From: an uncultured Mycoplasmatota bacterium
GTDB taxonomy: Bacteria > Bacillota_I > Bacilli_A > RF39 > UBA660
Direction: 5' to 3'
Length of the DNA stretch: 51,835 nucleotides
NCBI GenBank assembly: GCA_946497955.1
Contig: CAMMMH010000008.1
Coordinates: 1-51,835, forward strand
This document shows positions 21,084 through 31,798 of this stretch, in pieces (within the stretch, counting starts at the first letter, position 1; every line of letters begins with the position of its first letter). Made by a program: the position numbers and the translations under genes. Under the pieces are notes generated by a model. It saw only the letters and a list, made by a program, of their open reading frames with translations, ran no database searches and had not been told where the DNA came from.

Positions 21084-22223
21084 TTAACTTTGGTAGTGTA
21101 ACTTCAATCCTTCAAACATTATGTTTAAACTTGCATTTATATCTCTATCATTATGTGAGCCACATTTTGGGCAATCATATTCTCTTATACTCAAATCTTT
21201 TAACTTACTATTCTTATATCCACAATAACTGCATATCTGACTACTTGGATAATAGGTATTTATTTTATAATAAATCTTTCCTTTTATCTTACATTTCCAT
21301 TCTATTAGAGAACGTAATGTACTAATACATGCATCTGATAGACTTTTATTAAATGCTTTTCTCTTATCTTTAAACATATCTTTTACTAATAAACTCTCTG
21401 TTACTATAATATCATGGTCGTTCACTATCTCTTTTGCAATGTCATTTAAATAATGTTTTCTATAATTTTTAATCTTAGCATGTACTCTTGCTATTTTCTC
21501 TTTTGTCTTTAAATAATTCTTACTTCCTTTTTCTCTTCTTGATAACTCTTTTTGTAATCTTTTTAATCTTTTTTCGAACTTCATTAAGACTTTCTTATTA
21601 CTATATTTAATACCATCACTAGTTACTACTAAATCTTTTATACCTAAGTCTATTCCTACTATACTAGTAGGTGTTATCACTTTTTCTACTAACAAATCTT
21701 CTTCTACTAATACACTTACATAATACTTATTAGTTGTATCTTTTGATATAGTTGCATTTACTATTTTTCCTTCTATTCTTTCTTTATTTCTATATCCTCT
21801 TATTTTAACTCTACCTAGTTTAGGTAATTTTATAAACCTTGTTAATAAATCTAATTCTATATTACTATAAACTTTTCCTTTATAAGTACCTCTTACACAA
21901 CTAGTTCTATAGGATTGTCTTGCAAACTTACTTTTAAAATTTGGATATCCACTTCTCTTAGCAAAGAAGTTATTAAAACCATCTTCTAAATCAAATATAG
22001 CACATCTTAAGGCACATGAATCTACTTCTTTAAGGTATTCATGATTGTTTTCTAATTCTTTTAAATCTTTACACAAATCAAATGATTTCTTTACTCCACT
22101 TTCTTTTTGATAATTTAGATAGTAGTTATAAACAAATCTACTACATCCAAAAGTCTTATGAATTAATATTCTTTGTTCTTCTGTTGGATATAATCTAAAT
22201 TTATATGCTTTATATATTTTCAT
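21084..22223 (-). mobile_element. tnpB: IS200/IS605-family TnpB RNA-guided nuclease (no tnpA in window)
   Basis: GIDLGIKDLVVTSDG, VTESLLVKDM, zinc finger CSYCGYKNSKLKDLSIREYDCPKCGSHNDRDINASLNI; RuvC D/E/D residues appear present. Confidence 0.93.
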
Positions 22224-22353
22224 ACAACGAGCCTCCCTTTAGTAACTAAAGTGTACTGTATAGAAGATATGTTTGTCAATACATTTTTTCGATTTTTAAG
22301 TATAACTTTCCTATTATATGAAAAAAAGCAAATAAAAAGAGCCTAAACTCTTT

Positions 22354-23127
22354 CTATCTGCTTCTAATTAAAGCTATGTAATTATTAACTTGACTCGCCC
22401 AAGTAGTACTTGCAGCATATTTTGGACCAATCGCTTCTGGCGTAGTTAAGCCATAAGAATAATAATTACGATATAAGTTATCTAAATAGCCCATAATACC
22501 CTCATCAAGAGTAGCATATGCTTTATATGCTCCGCCTCCACAGCTAGGGCCACCTTTTTGACCACCAACATTATTACATTCACGAACTAAACTACTACAA
22601 GTACCATTACATCCTGTCTCATGAAGAATAATAGCAGTTGCCATATAAGGATCAATTCCAAGTTGTAGTGAATAACTAGCTATTAGATATCCTTTTCCTG
22701 AAATAGTAGAATTTAATGAACGATTAAGTTTTTCTGCTAACTGATTCATAGTTAAGCCATCATAAACAATAGGATCAACTGGAACAGTACTAACTTCATC
22801 ATAAGTCTTAACATCTTCTAGTTCATCTTCAATTGTTACTTCTTCTACTTCCTCAGTATCAGTAGTATCTTCTTCTACTTCAGTATTATTATTAGATTCA
22901 TCTGCAGTATCAGTATTTTCTTCATTCTTATTATTATTAACATCTTCTACTTTACCTGCATTTAAATCATTCATTGTCACAGTTTCATAAGCTACAGTAT
23001 TATCTTCTATTTGAAAAGCTTTATACTGTAATACTCCGGCTAAGCCTATCATAAAAACACCAATAGATGCTAAGGTAAGACTCAGCTTACTAACTTTTTT
23101 CATAGTTCCTCCTTCAAATAAGAACAA
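22354..23127 (-). CDS. Glucosaminidase/lytic-transglycosylase-like secreted cell-wall hydrolase
   Basis: TM anchor, acidic linker, GIDPYMATAIILHETGCNGTC...NNVGGQKG...AYATLDEGIMGYLDNLYRNYY. Confidence 0.8.
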   Translation of the reverse strand: MFLFEGGTMKKVSKLSLTLASIGVFMIGLAGVLQYKAFQIEDNTVAYETVTMNDLNAGKVEDVNNNKNEENTDTADESNNNTEVEEDTTDTEEVEEVTIEDELEDVKTYDEVSTVPVDPIVYDGLTMNQLAEKLNRSLNSTISGKGYLIASYSLQLGIDPYMATAIILHETGCNGTCSSLVRECNNVGGQKGGPSCGGGAYKAYATLDEGIMGYLDNLYRNYYSYGLTTPEAIGPKYAASTTWASQVNNYIALIRSR

Positions 23128-23183
23128 TAAAATTGTACCAAATTTCTATTATTTTGTCAAATTTGACATCCGAACCTATTATA

Positions 23184-26100
23184 TTATATGTTTTTTCTTG
23201 ACTTTTTCTTAATTTTATTATTGTAAGAAATATATATTAAGACTCCTCCAATTAAAATCAATATTCCTCCTATTAAATATATATATGTAGCACTTCTTGA
23301 TGTATTAGGTACTTCAACTGGTTTAGAATTATACATAACTTCACTTTGAATATCTCCAGTACTCTTTACTTCAAAATCTATTACTGATGTATTTAAGACA
23401 TATCCATCTGGAGCGATTGTCTCAGTAAGAGTATATTTTCCTACTGGAAGTTTCTCTATATAATGTGGACTATCACTAGATGTCCATTCATCTATAATCT
23501 CTCCCTTACTATCTCTTATTACTAAATGTGCCCCTTTTACTTCTTCACTATTAGCCATATCAAGTTTACTTATTTCTACTTTAGTAAAGTCATTTACAAA
23601 GTTTATTACACCAACTTCATTACTATCACTAACACTAAAGTATATAGGACTATCATTTACTATCACTCCATCTGGCGCTTCTATTTGTCTTAATGTATAA
23701 TCTCCTATCTCTAATTCATCACTTGTATAAACATCTTCAGTAGTCGTAAATTCATCTATTACTTTTCCATCTCTTGTCTCTAATCTATAAGTATATCCAC
23801 TAACTCCATTAGTATCTACAGTTAATACTCTATTATTAACACTTATTGCAGTTATATCATTACTTATATTAACAGTTTGTACTTTTCCTGTTTCTAATAC
23901 TCTAAATGTCACCTTAGATACTGTTCCAACATATCCAGAAGGTGCTTCTATCTCTTCAAGACTATATATTCCTGGCACTAATCTTTCTACTTTATATGGA
24001 CTAGCCGTACTAACAAAAGTAATTGGTGTCATCTCTCCATCTAATCTACTTAATCTCATCTTAGCCCCTGCTATATAGTCTCCTGTCCTAGCATCTATCT
24101 TACCTAGAGTTACTATTATTGGCCTATTTTCTATTGTAACACTAGGATTTGGATTACTAGAACTTATTGTTACTTCATATTCTTTATCACTTTTTATATA
24201 ACCATCTGGAGTATCTGTTTCAACTATTTTATATGTTCCATCAGATAAATCACTTACTACTGTAGGAGTATCTGTCGTTGTAACAGTCTTAACTAAATCA
24301 CCACTACTATTTCTTATCTCTAGTACCGCTCCACTAACAGCCTTTCCTGTTTCACTATCTATCTTTTGAATAGTAAGTCCTCCTGTTTTATTAGATATTG
24401 TATAAATATTAGAAGTAGTATTAACATTAAAATCAATAGATACTTTCTCATCTGTCTTAATATAACCACTAGGAGCTTCCACTTCTTCTAAAGTATATTT
24501 TCCATATGGAACTTCTACTTTAAGTGGTGTATTACTACTAGTAAATGTTTCAGAATAATTTCCATCTTCACTAGTTAATTTTAACTTTGCCCCTGCTATA
24601 TAAGAACCACTACTCATATCAACTTTACCAATATAAATAAATGATTTTACATTTTCCATTGTAACTTGAACACTAGTAGTATTTTTATCTATTGTAAAAC
24701 TTTCTCTTTCTTTATTTAAAGCATAACCACTAGGAGCCTCTATTTCTTCTACATAATATGTACCTGGATCTAACTTATCTATAGTATAAGGATCTTTAGT
24801 AGTAGTAAAGGTATCTATTTCACTTCCACTACTATTAGTAATTCTAAGTTTCGCTCCACTCAAAGGATTACCATCCTCATCTACTTTATTAATGACTATC
24901 TGATTATCTGAATTATAGAACACAGCCGTAATAGGTTCAGTTTCTTCACCTGTAATTGTAACAGTAACTTCACTAGAACTTAATGTATAACCATTAGGTG
25001 CCTTTACTTCTATTACTTTATATTCACCTTTTTCTAATCCTCTAACACTATGTCCTTTATTATTAGTTGTCCATTCATCTATTACTTTATTATCTGATAC
25101 TCTTATAAGTCGTAACACCGCTCCACTTACAAAAGAATTATCACTGGCATCTCTTTTTTCTATTATTACTTCATTCTTCTTATCTTCAAAATCAACTGTT
25201 ATTTTAGTATGAGTTTTATCTAGACTAATTTTTTTCTCAGTAGTATTAATAACATAACCTGATGGTGCCGATACTTCTACTACTCTATAAGTTCCTTCTT
25301 TTAGTTTAGCAGTATCAACACTAACATAATCATTAGTTGTTGTTATAGTATCTACTACTTCATTATCACTATTAATTATATTTAATACTGCCCCACTGAC
25401 TGCACTACCTGTTTCACTATCTACTTTTCTAATTCTTACATCATACTTTGAATTTGTTATTGTTTTACTAATATTTAAATTACTATCACTTATTATTACA
25501 TTACTACTCTCTTCATCTATGTAATATCCATTAGGGGCTTCTAACTCTTTAATCTCATATTCTCCTGGTAATAAGTTATTTATTACATAATCACTAGTTG
25601 TACTCTCAAAACTTGCTACTGTCTTATTTGTTGCCTTTCTAATAACTTCTATACTAGCACCTGCTAAAGGACTATTATTACTACTATCTACTTTCTTTAT
25701 TGTTAAACTTCCTGTTGGCATAGATACACTAGCTGATACAGTTTTTTGTTTAGGTACTCCTACAAGTGTCCCTACAACTGCTTGTTGCATTGTATCTGCC
25801 ATATTACTAGGTGGATCATAACTATAAGCGACATAATCTGTATAATTAACTACTACATTTATATTTACACTTATAGGATTATCTATCTTAGATAAATTTA
25901 CTCTTAATTTAAAAGGTTCACCACTACTTATAGTATTATTTCCTACTACTTCATTACTACTATTAAGAACTTCTACGGCACTATTATCTACACTTACCGC
26001 ATAATCATCATAACTAACATTACTATCTACTGTTATTAAATCAGTAACTAAATATTTATTATCACCACTTAATTTAAAGTCACTAGTAGAAATATTAAAA

Positions 26101-26720
26101 GAAGGATTAATTGTAACAGGATTATTTTTAGCATTAACTGCCCCTGTTATTAATGGTTCTATATATCTATAATAAGAACTACTTTTAATAACATTTTTTT
26201 GTTTAGCAGTTAAAACTCCATTGGTATCATCACTAACACCATTTACTCTATCTTGATAAAACCATATCGCTACTTGTGTTAGATAATCATCATTCTTATC
26301 ATTACCAGTTAAGCTTTTATTAGGATAAGCATTTTGTAATATATATACATATCCTGCATCCAAAGGAACCTCACTCTTAGTAATAGTTTGAGCTTTATCA
26401 TTACTTGGCCATCCTTTTTCTTTTTCAAGACAATATACAGTATATTTATTATTACCATCATAAGCATAATATGGTACTAATGATATTATCTCATCACCAT
26501 CTAAACCATCTTCAAATAAGGCAACTCTATCAGTAAGAACATTACCCATTCCCGTCGTTAATGTATCTGGAAGTTCTGTTGGTAAAGCATAAGAACCTGC
26601 TACTGTTTTACCAAAAAAAATAACCATTATAATTGAAAAGAAAATGCTAACTGTAACCTTTAACCAATCATTTTCACTTTTCTTAAATACACTACTAAAT
26701 CTTTTTATCATATCTATCAC
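23184..26720 (-). CDS. Surface adhesin: thioester (TQXA-like) domain plus about nine SpaA/CnaB-like repeats and C-terminal sorting-like signal
   Basis: YTVYCLEKEKGW...YLTQVAIWFYQDR; recurrent E-box-like EIxAPxGY; C-terminal VEVPNTSRSATYIYLIGGILILIGGVLIYISYNNKIKKKSRK. Confidence 0.92.
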   Translation of the reverse strand: MIDMIKRFSSVFKKSENDWLKVTVSIFFSIIMVIFFGKTVAGSYALPTELPDTLTTGMGNVLTDRVALFEDGLDGDEIISLVPYYAYDGNNKYTVYCLEKEKGWPSNDKAQTITKSEVPLDAGYVYILQNAYPNKSLTGNDKNDDYLTQVAIWFYQDRVNGVSDDTNGVLTAKQKNVIKSSSYYRYIEPLITGAVNAKNNPVTINPSFNISTSDFKLSGDNKYLVTDLITVDSNVSYDDYAVSVDNSAVEVLNSSNEVVGNNTISSGEPFKLRVNLSKIDNPISVNINVVVNYTDYVAYSYDPPSNMADTMQQAVVGTLVGVPKQKTVSASVSMPTGSLTIKKVDSSNNSPLAGASIEVIRKATNKTVASFESTTSDYVINNLLPGEYEIKELEAPNGYYIDEESSNVIISDSNLNISKTITNSKYDVRIRKVDSETGSAVSGAVLNIINSDNEVVDTITTTNDYVSVDTAKLKEGTYRVVEVSAPSGYVINTTEKKISLDKTHTKITVDFEDKKNEVIIEKRDASDNSFVSGAVLRLIRVSDNKVIDEWTTNNKGHSVRGLEKGEYKVIEVKAPNGYTLSSSEVTVTITGEETEPITAVFYNSDNQIVINKVDEDGNPLSGAKLRITNSSGSEIDTFTTTKDPYTIDKLDPGTYYVEEIEAPSGYALNKERESFTIDKNTTSVQVTMENVKSFIYIGKVDMSSGSYIAGAKLKLTSEDGNYSETFTSSNTPLKVEVPYGKYTLEEVEAPSGYIKTDEKVSIDFNVNTTSNIYTISNKTGGLTIQKIDSETGKAVSGAVLEIRNSSGDLVKTVTTTDTPTVVSDLSDGTYKIVETDTPDGYIKSDKEYEVTISSSNPNPSVTIENRPIIVTLGKIDARTGDYIAGAKMRLSRLDGEMTPITFVSTASPYKVERLVPGIYSLEEIEAPSGYVGTVSKVTFRVLETGKVQTVNISNDITAISVNNRVLTVDTNGVSGYTYRLETRDGKVIDEFTTTEDVYTSDELEIGDYTLRQIEAPDGVIVNDSPIYFSVSDSNEVGVINFVNDFTKVEISKLDMANSEEVKGAHLVIRDSKGEIIDEWTSSDSPHYIEKLPVGKYTLTETIAPDGYVLNTSVIDFEVKSTGDIQSEVMYNSKPVEVPNTSRSATYIYLIGGILILIGGVLIYISYNNKIKKKSRKNI

Positions 26721-26764
26721 CTATCTTATAAAGAGTATAACACAAAAAAAATAGTAATTAAATA

Positions 26765-28933
26765 CTATTCTTTCAATAAAGTTAAACTAACTTTCTTCTT
26801 ATCTAAATCTATTGCTTCTACATAACAATCAACTATATCACCAACACTAAATAAATCACTAGGATTTTTAATATATTGATGTGTTAGTTTTGAAATATGA
26901 GCAAGTCCATCATTCTTTAGACCTATGTCAATAAATAGACCAAAATCGACTACATTACGTATTGTTCCCTGTAGTTTATCACCTATTTTTAAGTCTTCTA
27001 GATGTAAGATATCACTTCTTAAAATTGGTTGTGGATAATCATCTCTTAAATCCCTCATAGGCTTTTCTAAAGACTCTACAATATCAGTTAAAGTATATTT
27101 ATCAATATCGATTGTCTTACTAAGACTCTCTATATCTAAACATTTAAGTTTATTAATAAGTTCCCTACTACCTAAATCATTAACACTAAAGCCTAAATAA
27201 TTAAGAAGTTTAAGAGTCTTATCATAACTTTCAGGATGAATTGAAGTCTTATCTAAGGGATTATCTCCATCAAGTATTCTAAGGAAACCTACTGATTGTT
27301 CATAAACTTTATCAGTAACTCCCTTTACATCATGAATCTCATCTCTATTTTTAAATTTACCATATTTATCTCTAAAGGCAATGATATTATCTATTACTTT
27401 TTTATTAAGTCCTGATACATATTTTAGTAGTGAAGGGCTAGCTGTATTAATATTAACACCAACTCCATTAACTGCCTTACTAACAACAAAGTTTAATGAT
27501 TCATCTAACTTCTTAACAGGTACGTCATGTTGATAAAGACCAACACCTATACTTTTAGGGTCTATTTTAACAAGTTCCGATAAAGCATCTTGCACTCTTC
27601 TACCAATACTAACGGCACTTCTTTTTTCCACAGTTAATTGTGGAAACTCTTCTATTGCAAGCTTACTTGCAGAATATACTGATGCCCCTGCTTCACTAAC
27701 AATTATATAGGAAACATCTCTTTTAGCATCTTTAATTGCCTCTGCTACAAAAGCTTCACTTTCACGAGAAGCAGTACCATTGCCGATAGCGATTACATCT
27801 ATATTATATTTATCAATAAGTTCAAGTAATTTCTTCTTAGAGCCTTCTATATCATTATGTGGTTCTGTTGGATAGATAACATCAATATCTAAGACTTTAC
27901 CAGTTTTATCTAAAACAGCAAGTTTACAACCCGTTCTAAAAGCAGGATCATAACCTAATACAGTTTTATCTTTTAAAGGTGGTGTAAGTAAAAGTTTCTC
28001 TACATTAAATGAAAAGTTTTCAATAGCACGTTCTTCACCTTTTTCTTTAAGTTCACCACGAACTTCTCTATCTACACTAGGAAGTATTAAACGTTTAAGA
28101 CTATTGTTAATCGCCTCAAGAATTATTTCATAACAAAATGACTCTTTATTCTTAATAACTTTAGTCTCTAAATATTTAACTATTTTCTCTACATCATAAT
28201 CTAACTTAACAGATAAAACTCCTTCTTTTTCCCCTCTATTTATCGCTAATATTCGATGAGGTTTAATGTGTTTAACTGTTTCACTAAACTCATAATAGTT
28301 ACTATAAGTCTTATTTTCATCTTCTGCATTTTTCTTTAACTTACTAACAATTACCCCTTCCCTAAAGATATAACTTCTAATCCATTTTCTATAATATGCA
28401 TTGTCACTTATCCATTCAGCGATAATATATTTAGCCCCAGTAATAGCATCTTCCACAGTCTTAACTTTATCATTAAGATATTTTGAGGCAATAGTATTAA
28501 TATCCCCTTTAGTAGGACAAGACATAATAATCTTGGCAAGAGGCTCTAATCCATTATTAATAGCATCCGTTGCCTTAGTCTTTTTCTTCTCTTTATAAGG
28601 GCGATATAAATCATCTACTTCCACAAGCTTAGTACACTTCATAATAGAAGATTTCAACTCATCAGTAAGTAACCCCTTCTCATCAATTAATCTAATAACA
28701 TCTTCTTTACGTTTCAAAAGATTAACTTGATACTGATAAACATCATCTATAGATTTAATAACTTCTTCATTTAAAGCCCCTGTCGCTTCTTTACGATATC
28801 TTGCAATAAAAGGAATAGTATTACCTTCTTCTAATAATTTTAAAACAGTCATAACTTGTTTTTTACTAATATCTAAATCTTTACTAATTTCTTCAATAAT
28901 TACTTCATTCATATAAATCCTCTTTTCTAACAC
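26765..28933 (-). CDS. tex: Tex family RNA-binding transcription accessory protein
   Basis: RYRKEATGALNEEVI, GYDPAFRTGCKLAVLD, HhH region, C-terminal S1 domain GTIRNVVDFGLFIDIGLKNDGLAHISKL. Confidence 0.95.
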   Translation of the reverse strand: MLEKRIYMNEVIIEEISKDLDISKKQVMTVLKLLEEGNTIPFIARYRKEATGALNEEVIKSIDDVYQYQVNLLKRKEDVIRLIDEKGLLTDELKSSIMKCTKLVEVDDLYRPYKEKKKTKATDAINNGLEPLAKIIMSCPTKGDINTIASKYLNDKVKTVEDAITGAKYIIAEWISDNAYYRKWIRSYIFREGVIVSKLKKNAEDENKTYSNYYEFSETVKHIKPHRILAINRGEKEGVLSVKLDYDVEKIVKYLETKVIKNKESFCYEIILEAINNSLKRLILPSVDREVRGELKEKGEERAIENFSFNVEKLLLTPPLKDKTVLGYDPAFRTGCKLAVLDKTGKVLDIDVIYPTEPHNDIEGSKKKLLELIDKYNIDVIAIGNGTASRESEAFVAEAIKDAKRDVSYIIVSEAGASVYSASKLAIEEFPQLTVEKRSAVSIGRRVQDALSELVKIDPKSIGVGLYQHDVPVKKLDESLNFVVSKAVNGVGVNINTASPSLLKYVSGLNKKVIDNIIAFRDKYGKFKNRDEIHDVKGVTDKVYEQSVGFLRILDGDNPLDKTSIHPESYDKTLKLLNYLGFSVNDLGSRELINKLKCLDIESLSKTIDIDKYTLTDIVESLEKPMRDLRDDYPQPILRSDILHLEDLKIGDKLQGTIRNVVDFGLFIDIGLKNDGLAHISKLTHQYIKNPSDLFSVGDIVDCYVEAIDLDKKKVSLTLLKE

Positions 28934-29007
28934 TATCTATTTTAATATAAATAAGAAAAGGATTAAAGTAAAAGAGAAATATTTGACGTAAAAAAGAACT
29001 AAGATAT

Positions 29008-30828
29008 TTATCCTAGTTCAATCGCAAATGGATTTTCTTTAGTTCCATCTCCACCTGTTATGATAACATTTGATTTTAAATTAATGGATGGGCGAATATT
29101 ATATGGATTCCAAGGAGCAAAATCTGCACCATAACCATTGCTAAAGATAATACGTACGTAATAAGAGGTATCCCCAGGAGTTAAAGTCCAAGAATATGTG
29201 TCACTAACATATTCAACAAATTGTCCTGCCATTAACTCACCAAACCTTAGTAATCCCACTTTCGCAATAGTTGTATTAGAAGTTAATGATGTCATATTTA
29301 TATCTGTATACTTTGCTAATTTATAATTTTGACCATTTGCCACTGCTCCTAAATACCAAGTAGTATTATCTTCTATCATATTAACTTGTTCTTCCGTTAA
29401 ATAAGTACCACTATTTATATATTCACCATTTAGAAAACTTCCTATTGTATTTGTGCTTGAATAGTTTACATTACCTCCAAAGGCAAGTGATTTATAATTT
29501 CCATTTTCTTTTAATGGCTCTGCACTAGTTATTTTTGTTAATCCTTCGGTCTCATGACTTACTATTCTATATAAGTTGTTTTCTCCAGTTCCAAAAGTTA
29601 TATATTCCCCACTATATCTTGTATTAAGTTTTACTCCTTCTAAATTATTATCATTATCTCCTTCTAAACGATAGGGATTTTCTTCACTTCCATCTCCTGC
29701 TACTATTTTAATATTAGGATTTAAATTTACCACCGGTCTTATACCATGACAATTTGTAACTCCAATTGTTCCAATAGAGCCATCATACCTAACTATATAA
29801 TTAGTTGAAGAATTATTTGCAGTTATAGTCCACCAATAAAGATTATTATTTAAATAACCATTACTGCCACCAGTCATATTATACTCATAAACATTTAAAA
29901 GTCCTACGGTATCTTCTACTATGGTCCCACCTTCTTCTTCACTTGGTAGTTTACCATCAACAACCATACTGGCATTCCATTTACTATCCATCTTTATAAA
30001 TTTATCTGGTTCTCTTAAATTATATAAAAAACCATCTATAGTTGTATCATTTAACCAAGATTCCATATAACTTCCTGCAAAGGCACTACTATCATTGTCA
30101 TAGTTAACTGTACTTATATTCCACTGCGTTACTAACTTAACACTATTATCACTTGTATCTATACTTACTACTCTCCATAATTTTCCACTATACCATATAT
30201 AATTATATGGATTACTCCCCGTTACAAAGGTCTGCTCAGAGTCTTCATAATTTAATCTATTCATGATATCATCTTCTATTACTTCTTTAACTATTCCTGT
30301 TGATGTTATCTTTCTTAGTAAATGCCCGTTTTCTGGTAATTCTAAATCATTATAATCTAATCCTACACTTACTCCTAATTCTATACTTATTTCACTTTCT
30401 GTAGTATTTGATACTCTTACTATATAAGTATTACTACTTCCTGTTGTGTCTACTTTCTCTAAGTTTATTCCTGTACTAGATGGTGGGGTATTTACTCCTT
30501 CTTTTTCTATATACCCTATATCTACTCCTTCAGGCAAACTTCCTTCATAATAAAAGTTAAATCTTCCTACTCTATTATTAGGGTTAGATAAACTTACTAT
30601 AAAATCTTTTCTACTATTAGCAGATACTGTTAAAGTATTTTCTTCTTCGCCATCTACTTTTAATTCATAAGTTAAATTACCTGTTACTATACTTATAGCA
30701 TTTTCTTTTTCTTTTGTTACTGTAAACATAGCATAAGAAAAGTATCCTCCTAGTATTAATAATGTTATTATAATCATTACTATCATATATATCTTACTAA
30801 AACTTGTTTCTAATAATATCTTCTTCAT
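29008..30828 (-). CDS. Surface-exposed protein with two C-type-lectin-like (DUF6273-like) modules
   Basis: N-terminal TM GGYFSYAMFTVTKEKENAISIVTGNLTYEL; modules ending in GIRPVVNLNPN..GDGSEENPYRL and NIRPSINLKSN..GDGTKENPFAI. Confidence 0.7.
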   Translation of the reverse strand: MKKILLETSFSKIYMIVMIIITLLILGGYFSYAMFTVTKEKENAISIVTGNLTYELKVDGEEENTLTVSANSRKDFIVSLSNPNNRVGRFNFYYEGSLPEGVDIGYIEKEGVNTPPSSTGINLEKVDTTGSSNTYIVRVSNTTESEISIELGVSVGLDYNDLELPENGHLLRKITSTGIVKEVIEDDIMNRLNYEDSEQTFVTGSNPYNYIWYSGKLWRVVSIDTSDNSVKLVTQWNISTVNYDNDSSAFAGSYMESWLNDTTIDGFLYNLREPDKFIKMDSKWNASMVVDGKLPSEEEGGTIVEDTVGLLNVYEYNMTGGSNGYLNNNLYWWTITANNSSTNYIVRYDGSIGTIGVTNCHGIRPVVNLNPNIKIVAGDGSEENPYRLEGDNDNNLEGVKLNTRYSGEYITFGTGENNLYRIVSHETEGLTKITSAEPLKENGNYKSLAFGGNVNYSSTNTIGSFLNGEYINSGTYLTEEQVNMIEDNTTWYLGAVANGQNYKLAKYTDINMTSLTSNTTIAKVGLLRFGELMAGQFVEYVSDTYSWTLTPGDTSYYVRIIFSNGYGADFAPWNPYNIRPSINLKSNVIITGGDGTKENPFAIELG

Positions 30829-30854
30829 ATCCTTACTCCTTTCATTATTACATA

Positions 30855-30886
30855 CAAAAAAGAATAGAATTATCCTCTATTCTTTT
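30855..30886 (-). terminator. Rho-independent terminator between micro-ORF and surface protein gene
   Basis: Minus strand AAAAGAATAGA-GGATAAT-TCTATTCTTTT followed by T's; 11-bp perfect stem. Confidence 0.8.
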
Positions 30887-30908
30887 AAGCCATAATGAAA
30901 GAAAGTAA

Positions 30909-30968
30909 CTAAATTACTACTAAACTGCCACCCCCCCAGGTAACATGTTGTAAACATGACATCTTCAT
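30909..30968 (-). CDS. Candidate 19-aa micro-ORF MKMSCLQHVTWGGGSLVVI
   Basis: Read by hand: AGAAGG-like RBS about 6 nt upstream of ATG, stop TAG, G7 run within codons TGG GGG GGT GGC, terminator just downstream. Confidence 0.45.
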   Translation of the reverse strand: MKMSCLQHVTWGGGSLVVI

Positions 30969-31036
30969 AGTTTAACCTTCTTTCTTATCTTTTGTTAATT
31001 TAATGTTATCACAAATTACTTTAAATAACAATATTT

Positions 31037-31723
31037 TTAATAACCAACTCTTAATATTTTAAAAGTAACATTCCGACTAACACCATAGTTTATCGCTTCT
31101 TTACTTGTCTTAAACAATAAATCAAAGTCATACACTCTACCAAATCCAATATTACGTCCTGTATCTAAAACAATTCCAATAAAACTACCAGCATTGCTAT
31201 TACTAACTTCTATAACAGTACCAAAAGGAATACTTCCATCTCCTGCTAATATTCTAATATCACCATAAGTAGAATCAGAATAATAAATACTATCACCTAT
31301 ATAATGTCCTGAAGCCGTACAATTACCAATATCAGAACCATATCCACTCATAGTACCTTTAAAAGTAGAACCAACTGTAATAGAAGGAATATAAACTTCT
31401 TCTGAAGGTTTACTATCAATAGGAGTATTATCTTCTATTACTTCATCTTTTCCTACAACTACTTCTTCTTTAGGTTCCTCTTCTACAACCTCTTCTTGAA
31501 CTTCTTCCTCTACTACTTCAGGTTCTTCTTCTACTTCTTCTACTATTTCAACAGGTGCAACTTCAATAACTTCTTCTTTTGTAATCGCATCACTATTTAC
31601 ATAAGTAATTTTATTATTTACATCTATATCCTTTACATCAGGTGTAGTTGTACTAACAAGTAAACAACACCCCATAAATAAAATTGCATTAATAATATAA
31701 ATGGTTCTCTTCATAAATATCAC
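31037..31723 (-). CDS. 3D domain-containing secreted protein
   Basis: Glu/Val-rich linker; GTMSGYGSDIGNCTASGHYIGDS...IPFGTVIEVSN...GIVLDTGRNIGFGRVYDFDLLF. Confidence 0.85.
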   Translation of the reverse strand: MIFMKRTIYIINAILFMGCCLLVSTTTPDVKDIDVNNKITYVNSDAITKEEVIEVAPVEIVEEVEEEPEVVEEEVQEEVVEEEPKEEVVVGKDEVIEDNTPIDSKPSEEVYIPSITVGSTFKGTMSGYGSDIGNCTASGHYIGDSIYYSDSTYGDIRILAGDGSIPFGTVIEVSNSNAGSFIGIVLDTGRNIGFGRVYDFDLLFKTSKEAINYGVSRNVTFKILRVGY

Positions 31724-31798
31724 TGCCTTCTATATACATTTATATCTTAACACATAGACACTTATAAGACAACCACTTGACAAAAAGATTAGTGTAAA

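Noticed and set aside
29008-30828. Surface protein as the DGR target carrying a VR
   Set aside because: Its IRP-containing modules do not resemble the TR translation (NANVWNENENLNNNNVNNNNAVRPDSY), and no TR-like nucleotide stretch was seen there.
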